This document shows, piece by piece, positions 1 to 9,856 of a DNA stretch of 64,000 nucleotides. The notes under the pieces are model-generated. The model was not told where the DNA came from, did no database searches, and saw only the letters and a list, made by a program, of their open reading frames with translations. Both the position numbers and the translations under genes were made by a program. This DNA is from Mesorhizobium sp. B2-4-15 (lineage in GTDB: Bacteria > Pseudomonadota > Alphaproteobacteria > Rhizobiales > Rhizobiaceae), in assembly GCF_006658505.1 (NCBI RefSeq), contig NZ_VFUZ01000023.1, positions 25,412 to 89,411 on the forward strand, given 5' to 3'. The first letter of the stretch is position 1. Every line of letters starts with the position of its first letter.

Positions 1-313
1 TCGTGACATTTTCATTCGGCTTAGGCTAGTGTGCCGCGATAACCGAGAGGGCAGAGAAAAATCTGCTCTCCTACGCGGTCAAAGTCTTGGGAGGATGCGA
101 TCTAGGCGCGGTTACTCGCTGCCGCCGGAAACCGGAAACAGATCGGACGCGTTTAATTGCAAGGCCTTGTGCCTTGCATTTTTTTTGTGCAATCACCCGG
201 TTAGCGCGATGAGTTGCCAAGTCACATGACCTCGCGTCAGCAGGTGTATGGCCGCGAAAACGCGGCAGCATTCTCACAATCTCGATGCAGCCGCAGCGGT
301 CTTGCCAGGCGAT
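1..313 (+). other. Gene-free left edge, possible structured RNA
   Basis: I see no convincing protein gene here. On the plus strand a hairpin (45-55 pairing with 62-70, arms GAGAGGGCAGA and TCTGCTCTC with one bulged base) is followed about 90 bases later by a strong intrinsic terminator. The DUF1467 gene to the right runs the other way and ends at 314, so the terminator does not serve it. The stretch may therefore be the 3' end of a small RNA, or of a transcript that starts outside the window. The RNA family is not recognised. Confidence 0.25.
159..186 (+). terminator. Intrinsic terminator
   Basis: A perfect 7-bp stem (GCAAGGC at 159-165 and GCCTTGC at 171-177) with a 5-base loop is followed by a run of eight T from 179. 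On the minus strand there is no comparable T run, so the signal acts on a plus-strand transcript coming from the left. Confidence 0.7.
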
Positions 314-594
314 CTACTTCGCTGGAGTCTGTCCGAAATCCGGCACGATGTGCGGGATGTCGTTGAGGCTGTATCCCAGCCCGTGCGTCAGGCCATAGAA
401 GATGGCCATGAGAATGGCCGTGACGATGGTGGTGCGGATCACGGCGCGCAGCATGTGCGGCCCGCGCGGCGCGCTTGGAACGGTGCCCAGCGTCACGTCG
501 TGATCATCATCCTGCGTGCGGACACTGAACGGCAGCACGGCAAACAGCACCACCCACCAGGTCGCGAAAAACAGGGCGGTGAACGAAACCCAGC

Positions 595-598
<4 letters not shown>
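314..598 (-). CDS. DUF1467 family membrane protein
   Basis: This is a 94-residue protein with two hydrophobic segments (about residues 5-25 and 50-72) separated by a short polar loop. The pattern matches the small DUF1467 family found in Hyphomicrobiales downstream of the nuo cluster. The function is unknown, and an inner-membrane location is inferred. The start codon overlaps the stop of the methylmalonyl-CoA epimerase gene by four bases (ATGA), so the two are probably translationally coupled and co-transcribed. The gene ends about 130 bases from the plus-strand terminator of the left edge. Confidence 0.75.
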
Positions 599-999
<401 letters not shown>

Positions 1000-1010
1000 T
1001 GGCTTTCTCT

Positions 1011-1123
1011 CAAGGCAGTAAGGCAATAGGGCAGTAGCAGTAGGGAAGACAGTCCACGAGGAGGCATCCGATTACTTTCGGCTTCCACCCTACTCCCCTA
1101 CTCCCCTACTCCCCTACTCCCCT
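1011..1123. repeat. Short tandem repeats in mce-rnj spacer
   Basis: From 1088 there are four perfect copies of the 8-mer CCCTACTC plus a partial fifth copy. At 1011-1048 there are imperfect units of the opposite sense (GCAGTAGGG, GCAATAGGG). The two blocks thus form an inverted arrangement around about 40 bases. The same kind of AGTAG-rich units flank the four-helix-bundle gene between nuoC and nuoD at 18474-18938, so this may be an empty or decayed copy of that insertion. Confidence 0.7.
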
Positions 1124-1128
1124 GTTCG

Positions 1129-2799
1129 TCACCTGGTGACGAAAACCGTCACCAGCGGCTTCTTGCCCCAGGCTTCGTTGGCCGCGCCACGCACCGCGCG
1201 CCGAACCGCCTCTTGCACCAGGTCGAGGTCCTTTCGGCGCTGACGAGGAATCGAATCCACCGCGCCGACGGCGGCATCGATCATCAGGTCCTCCAGCGTC
1301 TCGCCGCTGGCATCGGCCTCGGCGACGCCGATGGCGACCAGGTCGGGATCGCCGGCCAGCTCATATTTGTCGTCGAGCACGACATTGACCGCGACATGGC
1401 CGGCGAAGGACAATTTGCGCCGGTCGCGGATGCCCATTGCCTGGTCGGTGCCGATCAGATTGCCGTCCTTGTAGATACGGCCGAACGGCACCTGGTCGAT
1501 GATGGTCGCGGGGCCGGGAGCGAGTCTAAGCATATCGCCGTCGCGCACCTGCGCCACCTGGCCGATACCGGAGGTCGACATCAGCGAGCCCTGCGCCACC
1601 AGATGCGCCGCCTCGCCATGCACAGGGACGCCGATCTGCGGGCGCACCCATTCGTACATCTTGCGCAATTCGCTGCGGCGGGGATGGCCGGAGACATGCA
1701 CCAGGGCGTCGCCGTCCTCGATGATCTTGATGCCGAGATCGATGAGACGGTTCTTGATCTCGAGGATCGCCTTCTCGTTGCCGGGAATGGTGCGCGAGGA
1801 AAACACCACCGTGTCGCCCGCCGTCAGCGACACCGATTTCATCTCGTCACGCGAGAGTTTTGCAAGCGCTGCCAGCGGCTCGCCCTGGCTGCCGGTGCAG
1901 ATGATCACCAGGTTTTCGCGTGGGATGAAGCCGAAATCCTCCTCGGCGATGAACTCCGGCAGGCCGTCCATATAGCCGAGCTCGTCGGCCACATCGATGA
2001 CGCGCTTCAGCGAGCGCCCGAGCACGAGGCACTGACGGCCGGCATCGCGCGCCGCCCTGGCGATGGAAACGATACGGCCGACATTGGAGGAAAACGTCGT
2101 GACCGCGACGCGGCCCTTGGCGGCCTGAATAACGCCCTTGAGGCCCTCGCCGACGGCGACTTCCGAAGGCGAATCACCTTCCCGCAGCGCATTGGTCGAA
2201 TCGCAGATCAGCGCCAGAACGCCCTTGTCGCCATAGGCGCGGAAGCGCGCCTCGTCGGTTTTGGGACCGATGGTCGGTTCCGGATCGATCTTCCAGTCGC
2301 CGGTGTGGATGACGGTGCCCGCCGGCGACGTGATCGCCAGCGACATCGGCTCGGGAATGGAGTGCGCGACCGGAATGGCTTCGATCTCGAAGGGGCCGAC
2401 GGTGAATTTCTCGCCGGCGCGGTAGATCGTCAGCGGGATCTTCGGCGCGCCCTGCTCGCCTTGCCGCTTGGCTTCCAGCAACCCGGCGCTGAACGGCGTC
2501 ATCCATACCGGCGCCTTTAGCCTCGGCCAGATGTCCAGCAGAGCACCATAATGATCCTCATGCGCGTGGGTGATGACGATGCCGCGCAGATTGGCGAGGT
2601 TCTCCTCGATGAAGCGCGTGTCGGGCAGGATCAGGTCGACGCCCGGATGCGCCGCGTCCGGAAAGGTGACGCCGACATCGATGACGATCCATTCGCGCGC
2701 ACTCGGCGGGCCGTAGCCGTAGAGGGCGAAGTTCATGCCGATCTCGCCGACGCCGCCGAGCGGCACGAAGACGAGTTCGGCGTTTTCCGCTTTCGCCAT
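1129..2799 (-). CDS. rnj: Ribonuclease J
   Basis: A 556-residue metallo-beta-lactamase/beta-CASP RNase of the RNase J family, acting in 5'-3' exonucleolytic and endonucleolytic RNA maturation and decay. The zinc signature HAHEDH lies at residues 78-83 after PLGGVGEIGMN near the N-terminus, and the beta-CASP and C-terminal metal motifs (SGHPRRSELRKM, PVHGEAAHL) follow. The upstream extension of the frame (14 residues) is not used: ATG at 2799 has GGAAGGGAA in front of it and begins the conserved protein. It sits downstream of birA with a 93-base gap, in the same orientation as the nuo operon. Confidence 0.92.
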   Translation of the reverse strand: MAKAENAELVFVPLGGVGEIGMNFALYGYGPPSAREWIVIDVGVTFPDAAHPGVDLILPDTRFIEENLANLRGIVITHAHEDHYGALLDIWPRLKAPVWMTPFSAGLLEAKRQGEQGAPKIPLTIYRAGEKFTVGPFEIEAIPVAHSIPEPMSLAITSPAGTVIHTGDWKIDPEPTIGPKTDEARFRAYGDKGVLALICDSTNALREGDSPSEVAVGEGLKGVIQAAKGRVAVTTFSSNVGRIVSIARAARDAGRQCLVLGRSLKRVIDVADELGYMDGLPEFIAEEDFGFIPRENLVIICTGSQGEPLAALAKLSRDEMKSVSLTAGDTVVFSSRTIPGNEKAILEIKNRLIDLGIKIIEDGDALVHVSGHPRRSELRKMYEWVRPQIGVPVHGEAAHLVAQGSLMSTSGIGQVAQVRDGDMLRLAPGPATIIDQVPFGRIYKDGNLIGTDQAMGIRDRRKLSFAGHVAVNVVLDDKYELAGDPDLVAIGVAEADASGETLEDLMIDAAVGAVDSIPRQRRKDLDLVQEAVRRAVRGAANEAWGKKPLVTVFVTR

Positions 2800-2892
2800 T
2801 ATTTTTCCCTTCCTGGCCCTCAGGCCAAGCCGTTGAAGCAATTCCGGGAAAAGTGTGTAACGGCTTTCCGTCCGGAATTGCGCAAAAACAAA

Positions 2893-3714
2893 TCACACCC
2901 GGGCGGATGCGACCGCGCCGAAATGCACATCGCCGGCGGCGATCGTCACAACAGTCCCCTCATCGTCGCGGATCACGAAACGGCAGTCCTCGTCAATGGT
3001 CTCGAACACGCCACGCACCACATTACCGTCAATTCTGACAGCAACCTCGCCGCCAAGTCCCGCCGCGCGCATCAGCCAACGCCGCCTGACGGCGGCAAGG
3101 CCGCGCCCTTCATCCCACAGCCGTGCATTCTCGCTCCAGGCATCCGACAGCGCCAGGAACAGCGTTTCCGCGTCGCAAGTCGCACCGAGCGCGTGCAGCG
3201 ATGTCGCCGGATAAGGCACGTCCTCGGGGTGCGCCACGACATTGACGCCGATGCCAACCGCAACCGCGAAGCGGCCGCCGTCCAGAACCGCCGATTCCAG
3301 CAGGATGCCGGCGAGCTTGGCGCCGGAGGCAAGCACGTCGTTTGGCCATTTCAACTCGAAACGGTTTTGTCCCTGGCTCGCGCCATCGAGCCCGACGGCG
3401 ATGCGGCCCTTGGGCACCACCGCGTCGAGCGCATCGGCAAGCGAGAGGCCGGCAACGAAACCCAGCGTCGCGGCAAGGCGGAGTTCACCATCGGTGATGA
3501 CGAGCAAGGTCGCCGCCAGATTGCCTTCGGGCGACACCCAGGCGCGGCCGCGCCTGCCGCGCCCGCTTTCCTGCTTTTTGGAAACCACCCATAATCTGCC
3601 CGGGTCGCCTGCCCGGGCATGATCGAGCGCCACTGTGTTGGTGGAACCGACGCTGTCGTGCGCCTCGAGCCGGAACCCTTCCGACATAGAGGTTGGAGCC
3701 AGCCGAAATGCCAT
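2893..3714 (-). CDS. birA: Biotin--[acetyl-CoA-carboxylase] ligase
   Basis: A 273-residue monofunctional biotin protein ligase that activates biotin with ATP and attaches it to the carboxyl carrier protein. The biotinoyl-AMP loop GRGRRGRAW is at residues 51-59, preceded by SVGSTN and followed by the KWPNDV motif. There is no N-terminal winged helix, so it should not act as a repressor like the E. coli protein. ATG at 3714 is taken as the start. A second Met at residue 10 (3687) is an alternative, since neither start has a strong ribosome-binding site. It lies between nuoN and rnj, a common rhizobial order. Confidence 0.9.
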   Translation of the reverse strand: MAFRLAPTSMSEGFRLEAHDSVGSTNTVALDHARAGDPGRLWVVSKKQESGRGRRGRAWVSPEGNLAATLLVITDGELRLAATLGFVAGLSLADALDAVVPKGRIAVGLDGASQGQNRFELKWPNDVLASGAKLAGILLESAVLDGGRFAVAVGIGVNVVAHPEDVPYPATSLHALGATCDAETLFLALSDAWSENARLWDEGRGLAAVRRRWLMRAAGLGGEVAVRIDGNVVRGVFETIDEDCRFVIRDDEGTVVTIAAGDVHFGAVASARV

Positions 3715-3715
3715 A

Positions 3716-3790
3716 CTAGTGGTCCGTTTCTAACATTCGCATCCCGTTCCAGCAGCGCAGTGAGCGAATGTCAGAATCAAAGGACCACCA
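3716..3790. repeat. Imperfect palindrome upstream of birA
   Basis: The arms TGGTCC..TTTCT.ACATTCGC and GCGAATGTCAGAA..AAGGACCA form an imperfect inverted repeat with a 5-base indel. A third scrap, CTGACATTCGCGC, follows near 3831. It fills the birA-nuoN spacer together with about 90 bases in which I see no gene. It could act as a transcript hairpin or be an intergenic repeat family member. Confidence 0.6.
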
Positions 3791-3882
3791 GCCAAATATG
3801 AGTTTCCAGTGAAGTTTTCAAATCTGACATTCGCGCACACACTTGGCGCGCCCCGAGTGCGGACGTCAAACTTAGTCACCAG

Positions 3883-5319
3883 CTAGAAGAAGGTCTTGGC
3901 GGCGGCTTCGGCGTAGGTTCCGATCGGGCCGCCGATCAGCACATAGAACAGCACGAAGGCGCCGGAGACGCCGAGCACGAGGCGCAACTCGCTGGCCATC
4001 GGCACGAAACCACCAACCGGCTCATCGAACCACATGATCTTGATGATGCGCAGATAATAGTAGGCGCCCACCACCGAGGCCAGAACGCCGATGATGGCCA
4101 GCGCGTAGAGGCCGGCGTTGATTGCGGCGAGGAAGACATACCACTTCCCCCAGAAGCCCGCGAGCGGCGGAATGCCGGCCAGCGAGAACATCAGGATGGT
4201 GAGGATCGTCGCCATGATCGGATTGGTCGAGGCGAGGCCCGCCAGGTCGCTGATCTGCTCGACATTGCCTTCCTTGCGCCGCATGGCGAGGATGAAGGCA
4301 AAGGTGCCGAGCGTCATCACCAGGTAGATCAGCATGTAGATGGCGACGCCGCGCACGCCAGCCTGGCTGTTGGCGGCAAGGCCGACCAGCGCGTAGCCCA
4401 TATGGCCGATCGAGGAATAGGCCATCAGCCGCTTGATGTTGCTTTGGCCGATAGCCGCAAAGGCACCGAGCGCCATGGAGGCGATCGAGATGAAGACGAT
4501 GATCTGCTGCCAGTCGGAGGCGATCGGCTTGAACGCGCCCATCGTGACGCGCACGATCAGCGCCATCGCCGCCATCTTCGGCGCCGCCGCCAGGAAGGCG
4601 GTCACCGGCGTCGGCGCGCCTTCATAGACGTCGGGCGTCCACATATGGAACGGCACCGCAGAGATCTTGAAGGCGAGGCCGGCCAGCACGAAGACCAGGC
4701 CGAAAACGAGGCCAAGCTGACGCTCGCCGCCGCCGAGTGCGGTGGCGATCTCGTGGAAGCCGGTGTTGCCGGTGTAGCCGTAGACCAGGCTGATGCCGTA
4801 GAGCAGCATGCCGGACGACAGCGCGCCAAGGACGAAATACTTCAGACCTGCCTCGGTCGAACGCAGATTGTCGCGGTTGATCGCCGCCAGCACGTAGATC
4901 GCCAGCGACTGCAGTTCGAGGCCGAGATAGAGCCCGATCATCCCGTTGGCCGAGATCATCAGCATCATGCCGAGCGTGCACAGCAGGATCAGCACCGGAT
5001 ATTCGAACTTGTCGAAACGTTCCGCCTTGGCAAAGCGCATCGACATGACCAGCGTCACCGCAGAGCCGACCAGGGCCAGCACCTTCATGAAGCGGGCGAA
5101 GGAATCCTGGACGAAGGCGTTGCCATAGGCATTGCCCTGTCCCGTGGAAAAGATCAGCCAGGCGCCTGATATGACCAGTACGGCGACACCAAGGCCAGTC
5201 ACCGTATTGGCGGTGTTGGAACGGGAATAGGCTCCGACCATCAGCAGCGCGAGCGCACCGATGGCAAGGATCAGCTCGGGCGTCGAGAGCGACAGGCTGG
5301 AGAGAAGGTCCGGCGTCAT
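3883..5319 (-). CDS. nuoN: NADH-quinone oxidoreductase subunit N
   Basis: A 478-residue antiporter-like membrane subunit of complex I with about 14 hydrophobic helices. It carries the family core with conserved charged residues in the membrane (for example SAVPFHMWTPDVYEGAP in the central part). It contributes to proton pumping in the inner membrane. The longer frame has 22 extra Arg/Pro-rich residues that are out of character, so ATG at 5319 (MTPDLLSSLSLS) is chosen. It is the last nuo gene, 19 bases after nuoM. Confidence 0.95.
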   Translation of the reverse strand: MTPDLLSSLSLSTPELILAIGALALLMVGAYSRSNTANTVTGLGVAVLVISGAWLIFSTGQGNAYGNAFVQDSFARFMKVLALVGSAVTLVMSMRFAKAERFDKFEYPVLILLCTLGMMLMISANGMIGLYLGLELQSLAIYVLAAINRDNLRSTEAGLKYFVLGALSSGMLLYGISLVYGYTGNTGFHEIATALGGGERQLGLVFGLVFVLAGLAFKISAVPFHMWTPDVYEGAPTPVTAFLAAAPKMAAMALIVRVTMGAFKPIASDWQQIIVFISIASMALGAFAAIGQSNIKRLMAYSSIGHMGYALVGLAANSQAGVRGVAIYMLIYLVMTLGTFAFILAMRRKEGNVEQISDLAGLASTNPIMATILTILMFSLAGIPPLAGFWGKWYVFLAAINAGLYALAIIGVLASVVGAYYYLRIIKIMWFDEPVGGFVPMASELRLVLGVSGAFVLFYVLIGGPIGTYAEAAAKTFF

Positions 5320-5338
5320 GATTCGCAAAACCCTTGGG

Positions 5339-6844
5339 TTAATTCGCCGCCGCGGTCTGCGCGGCGCCGATGGATGCGGTGACATTGGTGACGAGCGACT
5401 TGACCGATTGGGCCGTCGCGTCGAAGACGGGAGCGGGATAGACGCCGAAGAAAATGACCAGCACGACCAGCGGGTAGATGATGGCCTTTTCGCGCGCCGA
5501 CAGATCGAGCAGCCCCTTCAGGCTGTCCTTGGTCAGCGCGCCGAAGATCACCCTGCGGTAAAGCCAGAGCGCGTAAGCCGCCGACAGGATGACGCCCGTG
5601 GCGGCGAAGAACGCCACCCAGGTGTTGACGCGGAACACGCCGAGCATGGTCAGGAACTCGCCGACGAAGCCGCTGGTGCCGGGCAGCCCCACGTTGGCCA
5701 TGGTAAAGACCATGAACACGGTGGCGTATTTGGGCATGTTGTTGACCAGCCCGCCATAGGCGGCGATCTCACGCGTGTGCATGCGGTCATAGATGACGCC
5801 GACGCACAGGAACAGGGCGCCCGAGACGAGGCCGTGGCTGAGCATCTGGAAGATCGCGCCCTGCACGCCTTCCTGGTTCAGCGCGAAGATGCCCATGGTG
5901 ACGAAGCCCATATGGGCGACCGACGAATAGGCGATCAGCTTCTTCATGTCCTCCTGCATCAACGCCACCAGCGACGTGTAGATGATGGCAACGACGGACA
6001 GCGTGAACACCAGCGGCGCGAACATTTCGGACGCCAGCGGGAACATCGGCAGCGAGAAACGCAGGAAGCCGTACCCGCCCATCTTCAAGAGGATGGCGGC
6101 CAGGATTACCGAGCCGGCCGTCGGCGCCTCGACGTGCGCGTCCGGCAACCAGGTGTGCACGGGCCACATCGGCATCTTCACCGCGAAGGACGCGAAGAAG
6201 GCGAGCCACAGCCACGTCTGCATGTTGGCCGGGAAACTATGCGTCAGAAGCGTCGGAATGTCGGTCGTGCCGGACTGGTAGAACATCGCCATGATGGCGA
6301 GCAGCATCAGCACGGAGCCGGCGAGCGTATAGAGGAAGAACTTGAACGAGGCATAGACGCGCCGCTTGCCGCCCCATACGCCGATGATGATGAACATCGG
6401 GATCAGGCCGGCTTCGAAGAAGACGTAGAACAGCACGATATCCAGCGCGCAGAACACGCCGATCATCAGCGTCTCCAGCAGCAGGAAGGCGATCATGTAG
6501 GCCTTGACGCGCTTCTCGATCGCGTCCCACGACGCCAGGATGCAGAGCGGCATCAGGAAGGTCGTCAGGATGACGAACAGCATGGAAATGCCGTCGACGC
6601 CCATATGGTAGGAGATTCCGGAGTCGAGCCAGGCCGCCTTCTCGACGAACTGGAAGCCGGCTTGCGAATTGTCGAAGCCGGTCCAGATGAACAGCGAGAT
6701 GATGAATGTGAACGCCGTGGTCAACAGCGCGATGGCGCGAATGTTGCGGCGTGCGTTTTCGCTGTCATCGTTGATGAACAGGATCAGCAGCACACCAACC
6801 AGCGGCAGGAAGGTGACCAGCGAGAGGATTGGCCAGGCGGTCAT
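5339..6844 (-). CDS. nuoM: NADH-quinone oxidoreductase subunit M
   Basis: A 501-residue proton-translocating membrane subunit of complex I, homologous to nuoL and nuoN. The antiporter core (KMPMWPVHTWLPDAHVEAPT around the middle, with the key Lys and His residues) and about 14 membrane helices are visible. The length is normal for the family. The ATG at 6844 shares one base with the nuoL stop codon (TGATG), so translation is coupled to nuoL. Confidence 0.96.
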   Translation of the reverse strand: MTAWPILSLVTFLPLVGVLLILFINDDSENARRNIRAIALLTTAFTFIISLFIWTGFDNSQAGFQFVEKAAWLDSGISYHMGVDGISMLFVILTTFLMPLCILASWDAIEKRVKAYMIAFLLLETLMIGVFCALDIVLFYVFFEAGLIPMFIIIGVWGGKRRVYASFKFFLYTLAGSVLMLLAIMAMFYQSGTTDIPTLLTHSFPANMQTWLWLAFFASFAVKMPMWPVHTWLPDAHVEAPTAGSVILAAILLKMGGYGFLRFSLPMFPLASEMFAPLVFTLSVVAIIYTSLVALMQEDMKKLIAYSSVAHMGFVTMGIFALNQEGVQGAIFQMLSHGLVSGALFLCVGVIYDRMHTREIAAYGGLVNNMPKYATVFMVFTMANVGLPGTSGFVGEFLTMLGVFRVNTWVAFFAATGVILSAAYALWLYRRVIFGALTKDSLKGLLDLSAREKAIIYPLVVLVIFFGVYPAPVFDATAQSVKSLVTNVTASIGAAQTAAAN

Positions 6845-8817
6845 CAGAGCATCATCCAGGTGACGAGTGCGGCAACGCCGATCAGCATGGCGAAGGCATA
6901 GTGGTAGAGATAGCCGGTCTGCAGCTTGACGACGCGGTTGGTGACATCGACGACCCGCGCCGAAATGCCGTCCGGACCAAGGCCGTCAATGACGGTCCCG
7001 TCACCGGTCTTCCACAGGAAATGGCCGAGACGCTTGGCGGGCCGCACGAACAGGAAGTCGTAGAGCTCGTCGAAATACCACTTGTTGAGCAGGAAGCCGT
7101 AGAGCAAGCGATGGTTGGCGGCGACGCTCGGGGGCAATTCTGGCGAGCGGATGTAAAACTTCCACGCCACCGCCAGGCCGATCAGCATGGCGATGAAGGG
7201 CGACAGTTCGACCCAGAGCGGCAATTCGTGGATCTCGTGCAGGATGTGGTTGTCCGGCAGCGTGAACAGCGACGCCTTCCAGAACTCGGCATAGCCCTCG
7301 CCGATGAACGCGCCGTGGAAGATGATGCCGGCGAACAGCGCGCCAGCCGCCAGGATGAACAGCGGCACCAGCATGACCGGCGGCGATTCATGGACGTGGT
7401 GCATCACCTCATGGCTTGCCCGCGGCTTGCCGTGGAAGGTCATGAAGATCAGCCGCCAGGAGTAGAAGGAGGTGAAGCAGGCGGCGATGACCAGGAGCAC
7501 GAAGGCAAGGCCCGCGACCGAATTATGGCCGGCGAAGGACGCTTCGACGATGGCGTCCTTGGAGAAGAAGCCGGCGGTGCCGATGACGGTCACCGGAATG
7601 CCGACGCCGGTCAGCGCCAGCGTGCCGACCACCATCATCCAGTAGGTGGTCGGGATCAGCTCTCTCAGGCCGCCCATCTTGCGCATGTCCTGCTCGTCGG
7701 AGACGGCATGGATGACCGAGCCCGAGCCGAGGAACAGCAAAGCCTTGAAGAAGGCATGCGTGAACAGATGGAAGATCGCAGCCCCATAGGCGCCGACGCC
7801 GAGCGCCACGAACATGTAGCCGAGCTGCGAGCAGGTCGAATAGGCGATGACGCGTTTGATGTCGTTCTGCACCAGACCGACGGTCGCCGCGAAGAAAGCG
7901 GTGAAGGCGCCGATGAAGGTCACCACCGTCAGCGCCGAATGCGAAAGTTCGAACAGCGGCGAAAGCCGTGCCAGCATGAACACGCCGGCCGTCACCATGG
8001 TGGCAGCATGGATAAGCGCGGAGACCGGCGTCGGGCCTTCCATGGCGTCCGGCAGCCAGGTGTGAAGCGGCACCTGCGCCGACTTGCCCATGGCGCCCAT
8101 GAAGAGCAGCAGGCAGACGACGGTCATTGCCGTCTGCTTGTCCAGCGCATGGCCAAGGAAGGTCAGCACGGCTGCGCCCTGTGACGCGCCTTCAGCCGGA
8201 ATGAATGTCGCCGCATTGGCGAAGATGGTGCCGAGATTGACCGAGCCGAACAGCACGAACACGCCGAAGATACCGAGCGCGAAGCCGAAATCGCCGACGC
8301 GGTTGACGACGAAGGCCTTGATGGCCGCGGCATTGGCCGAGGGCTTCTTGTACCAGAAGCCGATCAGCAGGTAAGATGCGAGGCCCACCCCTTCCCAGCC
8401 GAAGAACATCTGCACGAGGTTGTCGGCGGTCACGAGCATCAGCATGGCGAAGGTGAACAGCGACAGATAGGCGAAGAAGCGCGGCCTGTCAGGATCATGA
8501 TGCATGTAGCCGATCGAATAGATGTGAACCAGCGCCGAGACGGTGTTGACCACCACCAGCATCACCACCGTGAGCGTGTCGATCCGGAGCGCCCAGGACG
8601 CCTCCAGCCCGCCGGACTGGATCCAGCGCAGCACCGGCACGGTGAACACCTCGCCATGGCCGAAGCCAACGGTGAAGAAGGCGACCCACGACAGAACGGC
8701 TGATATCACCAGGAAGCCCGAGGTGATGTATTCGGACGCCTTGGCGCCGAGCGACGTGCCGAACAGGCCGACGATCAGGAAGCCGAGCAGCGGAAGGAAG
8801 ACGATCGCTTGATACAT
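6844..8817 (-). CDS. nuoL: NADH-quinone oxidoreductase subunit L
   Basis: A 657-residue distal membrane subunit of complex I with the antiporter core (KSAQVPLHTWLPDAMEGPTP) and the long C-terminal lateral helix region expected for NuoL. The length fits the family. It lies between nuoK (10-base gap) and nuoM (1-base overlap), in the canonical K-L-M order. Confidence 0.96.
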   Translation of the reverse strand: MYQAIVFLPLLGFLIVGLFGTSLGAKASEYITSGFLVISAVLSWVAFFTVGFGHGEVFTVPVLRWIQSGGLEASWALRIDTLTVVMLVVVNTVSALVHIYSIGYMHHDPDRPRFFAYLSLFTFAMLMLVTADNLVQMFFGWEGVGLASYLLIGFWYKKPSANAAAIKAFVVNRVGDFGFALGIFGVFVLFGSVNLGTIFANAATFIPAEGASQGAAVLTFLGHALDKQTAMTVVCLLLFMGAMGKSAQVPLHTWLPDAMEGPTPVSALIHAATMVTAGVFMLARLSPLFELSHSALTVVTFIGAFTAFFAATVGLVQNDIKRVIAYSTCSQLGYMFVALGVGAYGAAIFHLFTHAFFKALLFLGSGSVIHAVSDEQDMRKMGGLRELIPTTYWMMVVGTLALTGVGIPVTVIGTAGFFSKDAIVEASFAGHNSVAGLAFVLLVIAACFTSFYSWRLIFMTFHGKPRASHEVMHHVHESPPVMLVPLFILAAGALFAGIIFHGAFIGEGYAEFWKASLFTLPDNHILHEIHELPLWVELSPFIAMLIGLAVAWKFYIRSPELPPSVAANHRLLYGFLLNKWYFDELYDFLFVRPAKRLGHFLWKTGDGTVIDGLGPDGISARVVDVTNRVVKLQTGYLYHYAFAMLIGVAALVTWMML

Positions 8818-8827
8818 GATAGTCCCG

Positions 8828-9136
8828 TCAACCCTTCATCATGTTCACGTCCTCGACCGCGATCGAGCCGCGGTTGCGGAAGAAGACGACGAGAATGGCA
8901 AGTCCGATGGCAGCCTCGGCCGCCGCGACCGTCAGCACGAACAGCGCGAACACCTGGCCGACCAGATCGCCAAGTGCGGCCGAAAAGGCGACGAAGTTGA
9001 TGTTGACCGCAAGCAGGATCAGTTCGACCGACATCAGGATGACGATGACGTTCTTGCGGTTCAGGAAGATGCCGAACACGCCGAGCGTGAACAGGATCGC
9101 CGATACGGTCAGATAATGTGCGATGCCGACGACCAT
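8828..9136 (-). CDS. nuoK: NADH-quinone oxidoreductase subunit K
   Basis: A 102-residue subunit with three membrane helices. The conserved membrane Glu residues are visible in MSVELILLAVN (second helix) and in the AAAEAAIGLAI segment (third helix), as needed for proton transfer. It starts one base after the nuoJ stop codon and is the normal size. Confidence 0.96.
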   Translation of the reverse strand: MVVGIAHYLTVSAILFTLGVFGIFLNRKNVIVILMSVELILLAVNINFVAFSAALGDLVGQVFALFVLTVAAAEAAIGLAILVVFFRNRGSIAVEDVNMMKG

Positions 9137-9137
9137 C

Positions 9138-9758
9138 TCAGACTCCTTCGCCCGACTTGACCTTGCGGATTTCCATGCCGGTCGCCGCGGTGCGGCCGAC
9201 CTGGGCTGCGATCGACTGCCGCTTGATCCCTTCCTTGTGGCGCAGCGTCAGCACGATGGCGCCGATCATGGCGACCAGCAGGATGAGGCCCGAAACCTGG
9301 AAGTAGTAGAGGTAGTCGGTGTAGAGGATGTCGCCCAGCGCTGCCGTGTTCGAGCGGGTGGCGAGATCCGGAATGGGCTTCGAGACCGCCGTGGCGAGTT
9401 GCGGCGCGAATGTATAGCCGCCCAGCACCACGATCAGTTCCGCCGCCAGGATCAGCCCGACCAGCGCACCGATCGGTGCGTATTGCAGGGCGCCTTCCTT
9501 CATCTCGGCGAAGTCGACGTCAAGCATCATGACGACGAACAGGAACAGCACCATGACCGCGCCGACATAGACGACGAGCAGGATCATGGCCAGGAATTCG
9601 GCGCCGGTCAGCATGAAGAGGCCGGCTGCGTTGAAGAAGGTCAGGATCAGGAACAGCACCGAATGCACGGGGTTGCGCGACGAAATGACCATGAACGCCG
9701 ATGCCACCGCGACAAAGGCGAAGAGGTAGAAAAAGGCCGCCTCTAATCCACTCAGCAT
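9138..9758 (-). CDS. nuoJ: NADH-quinone oxidoreductase subunit J
   Basis: A 206-residue complex I membrane subunit with five hydrophobic helices. The frame is open far upstream into the repeat element, but MLSGLEAAFFYLFAF at 9758 is the natural N-terminus and the upstream residues are low complexity. The conserved YVGAVMVLFLFVVMM helix (the third helix, with a pi-bulge in known structures) is present. The spacer to nuoI holds a palindromic repeat element. Confidence 0.95.
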   Translation of the reverse strand: MLSGLEAAFFYLFAFVAVASAFMVISSRNPVHSVLFLILTFFNAAGLFMLTGAEFLAMILLVVYVGAVMVLFLFVVMMLDVDFAEMKEGALQYAPIGALVGLILAAELIVVLGGYTFAPQLATAVSKPIPDLATRSNTAALGDILYTDYLYYFQVSGLILLVAMIGAIVLTLRHKEGIKRQSIAAQVGRTAATGMEIRKVKSGEGV

Positions 9759-9856
9759 GGGGTTCCCCCAGGTTCCTAATTCCGACTCCGTCCCGACTCC
9801 GGTCCGAATTCGCGTGTTCCTTAGACGGGCGACGTTGCGCCGTCCACTTTCTTGTT

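Noticed and set aside
5261..6901. Long plus-strand frame of 546 codons
   Set aside because: It is antisense to nuoM and consists of His/Arg/Gln/Glu-rich low-complexity sequence, a normal shadow of a GC-rich gene.
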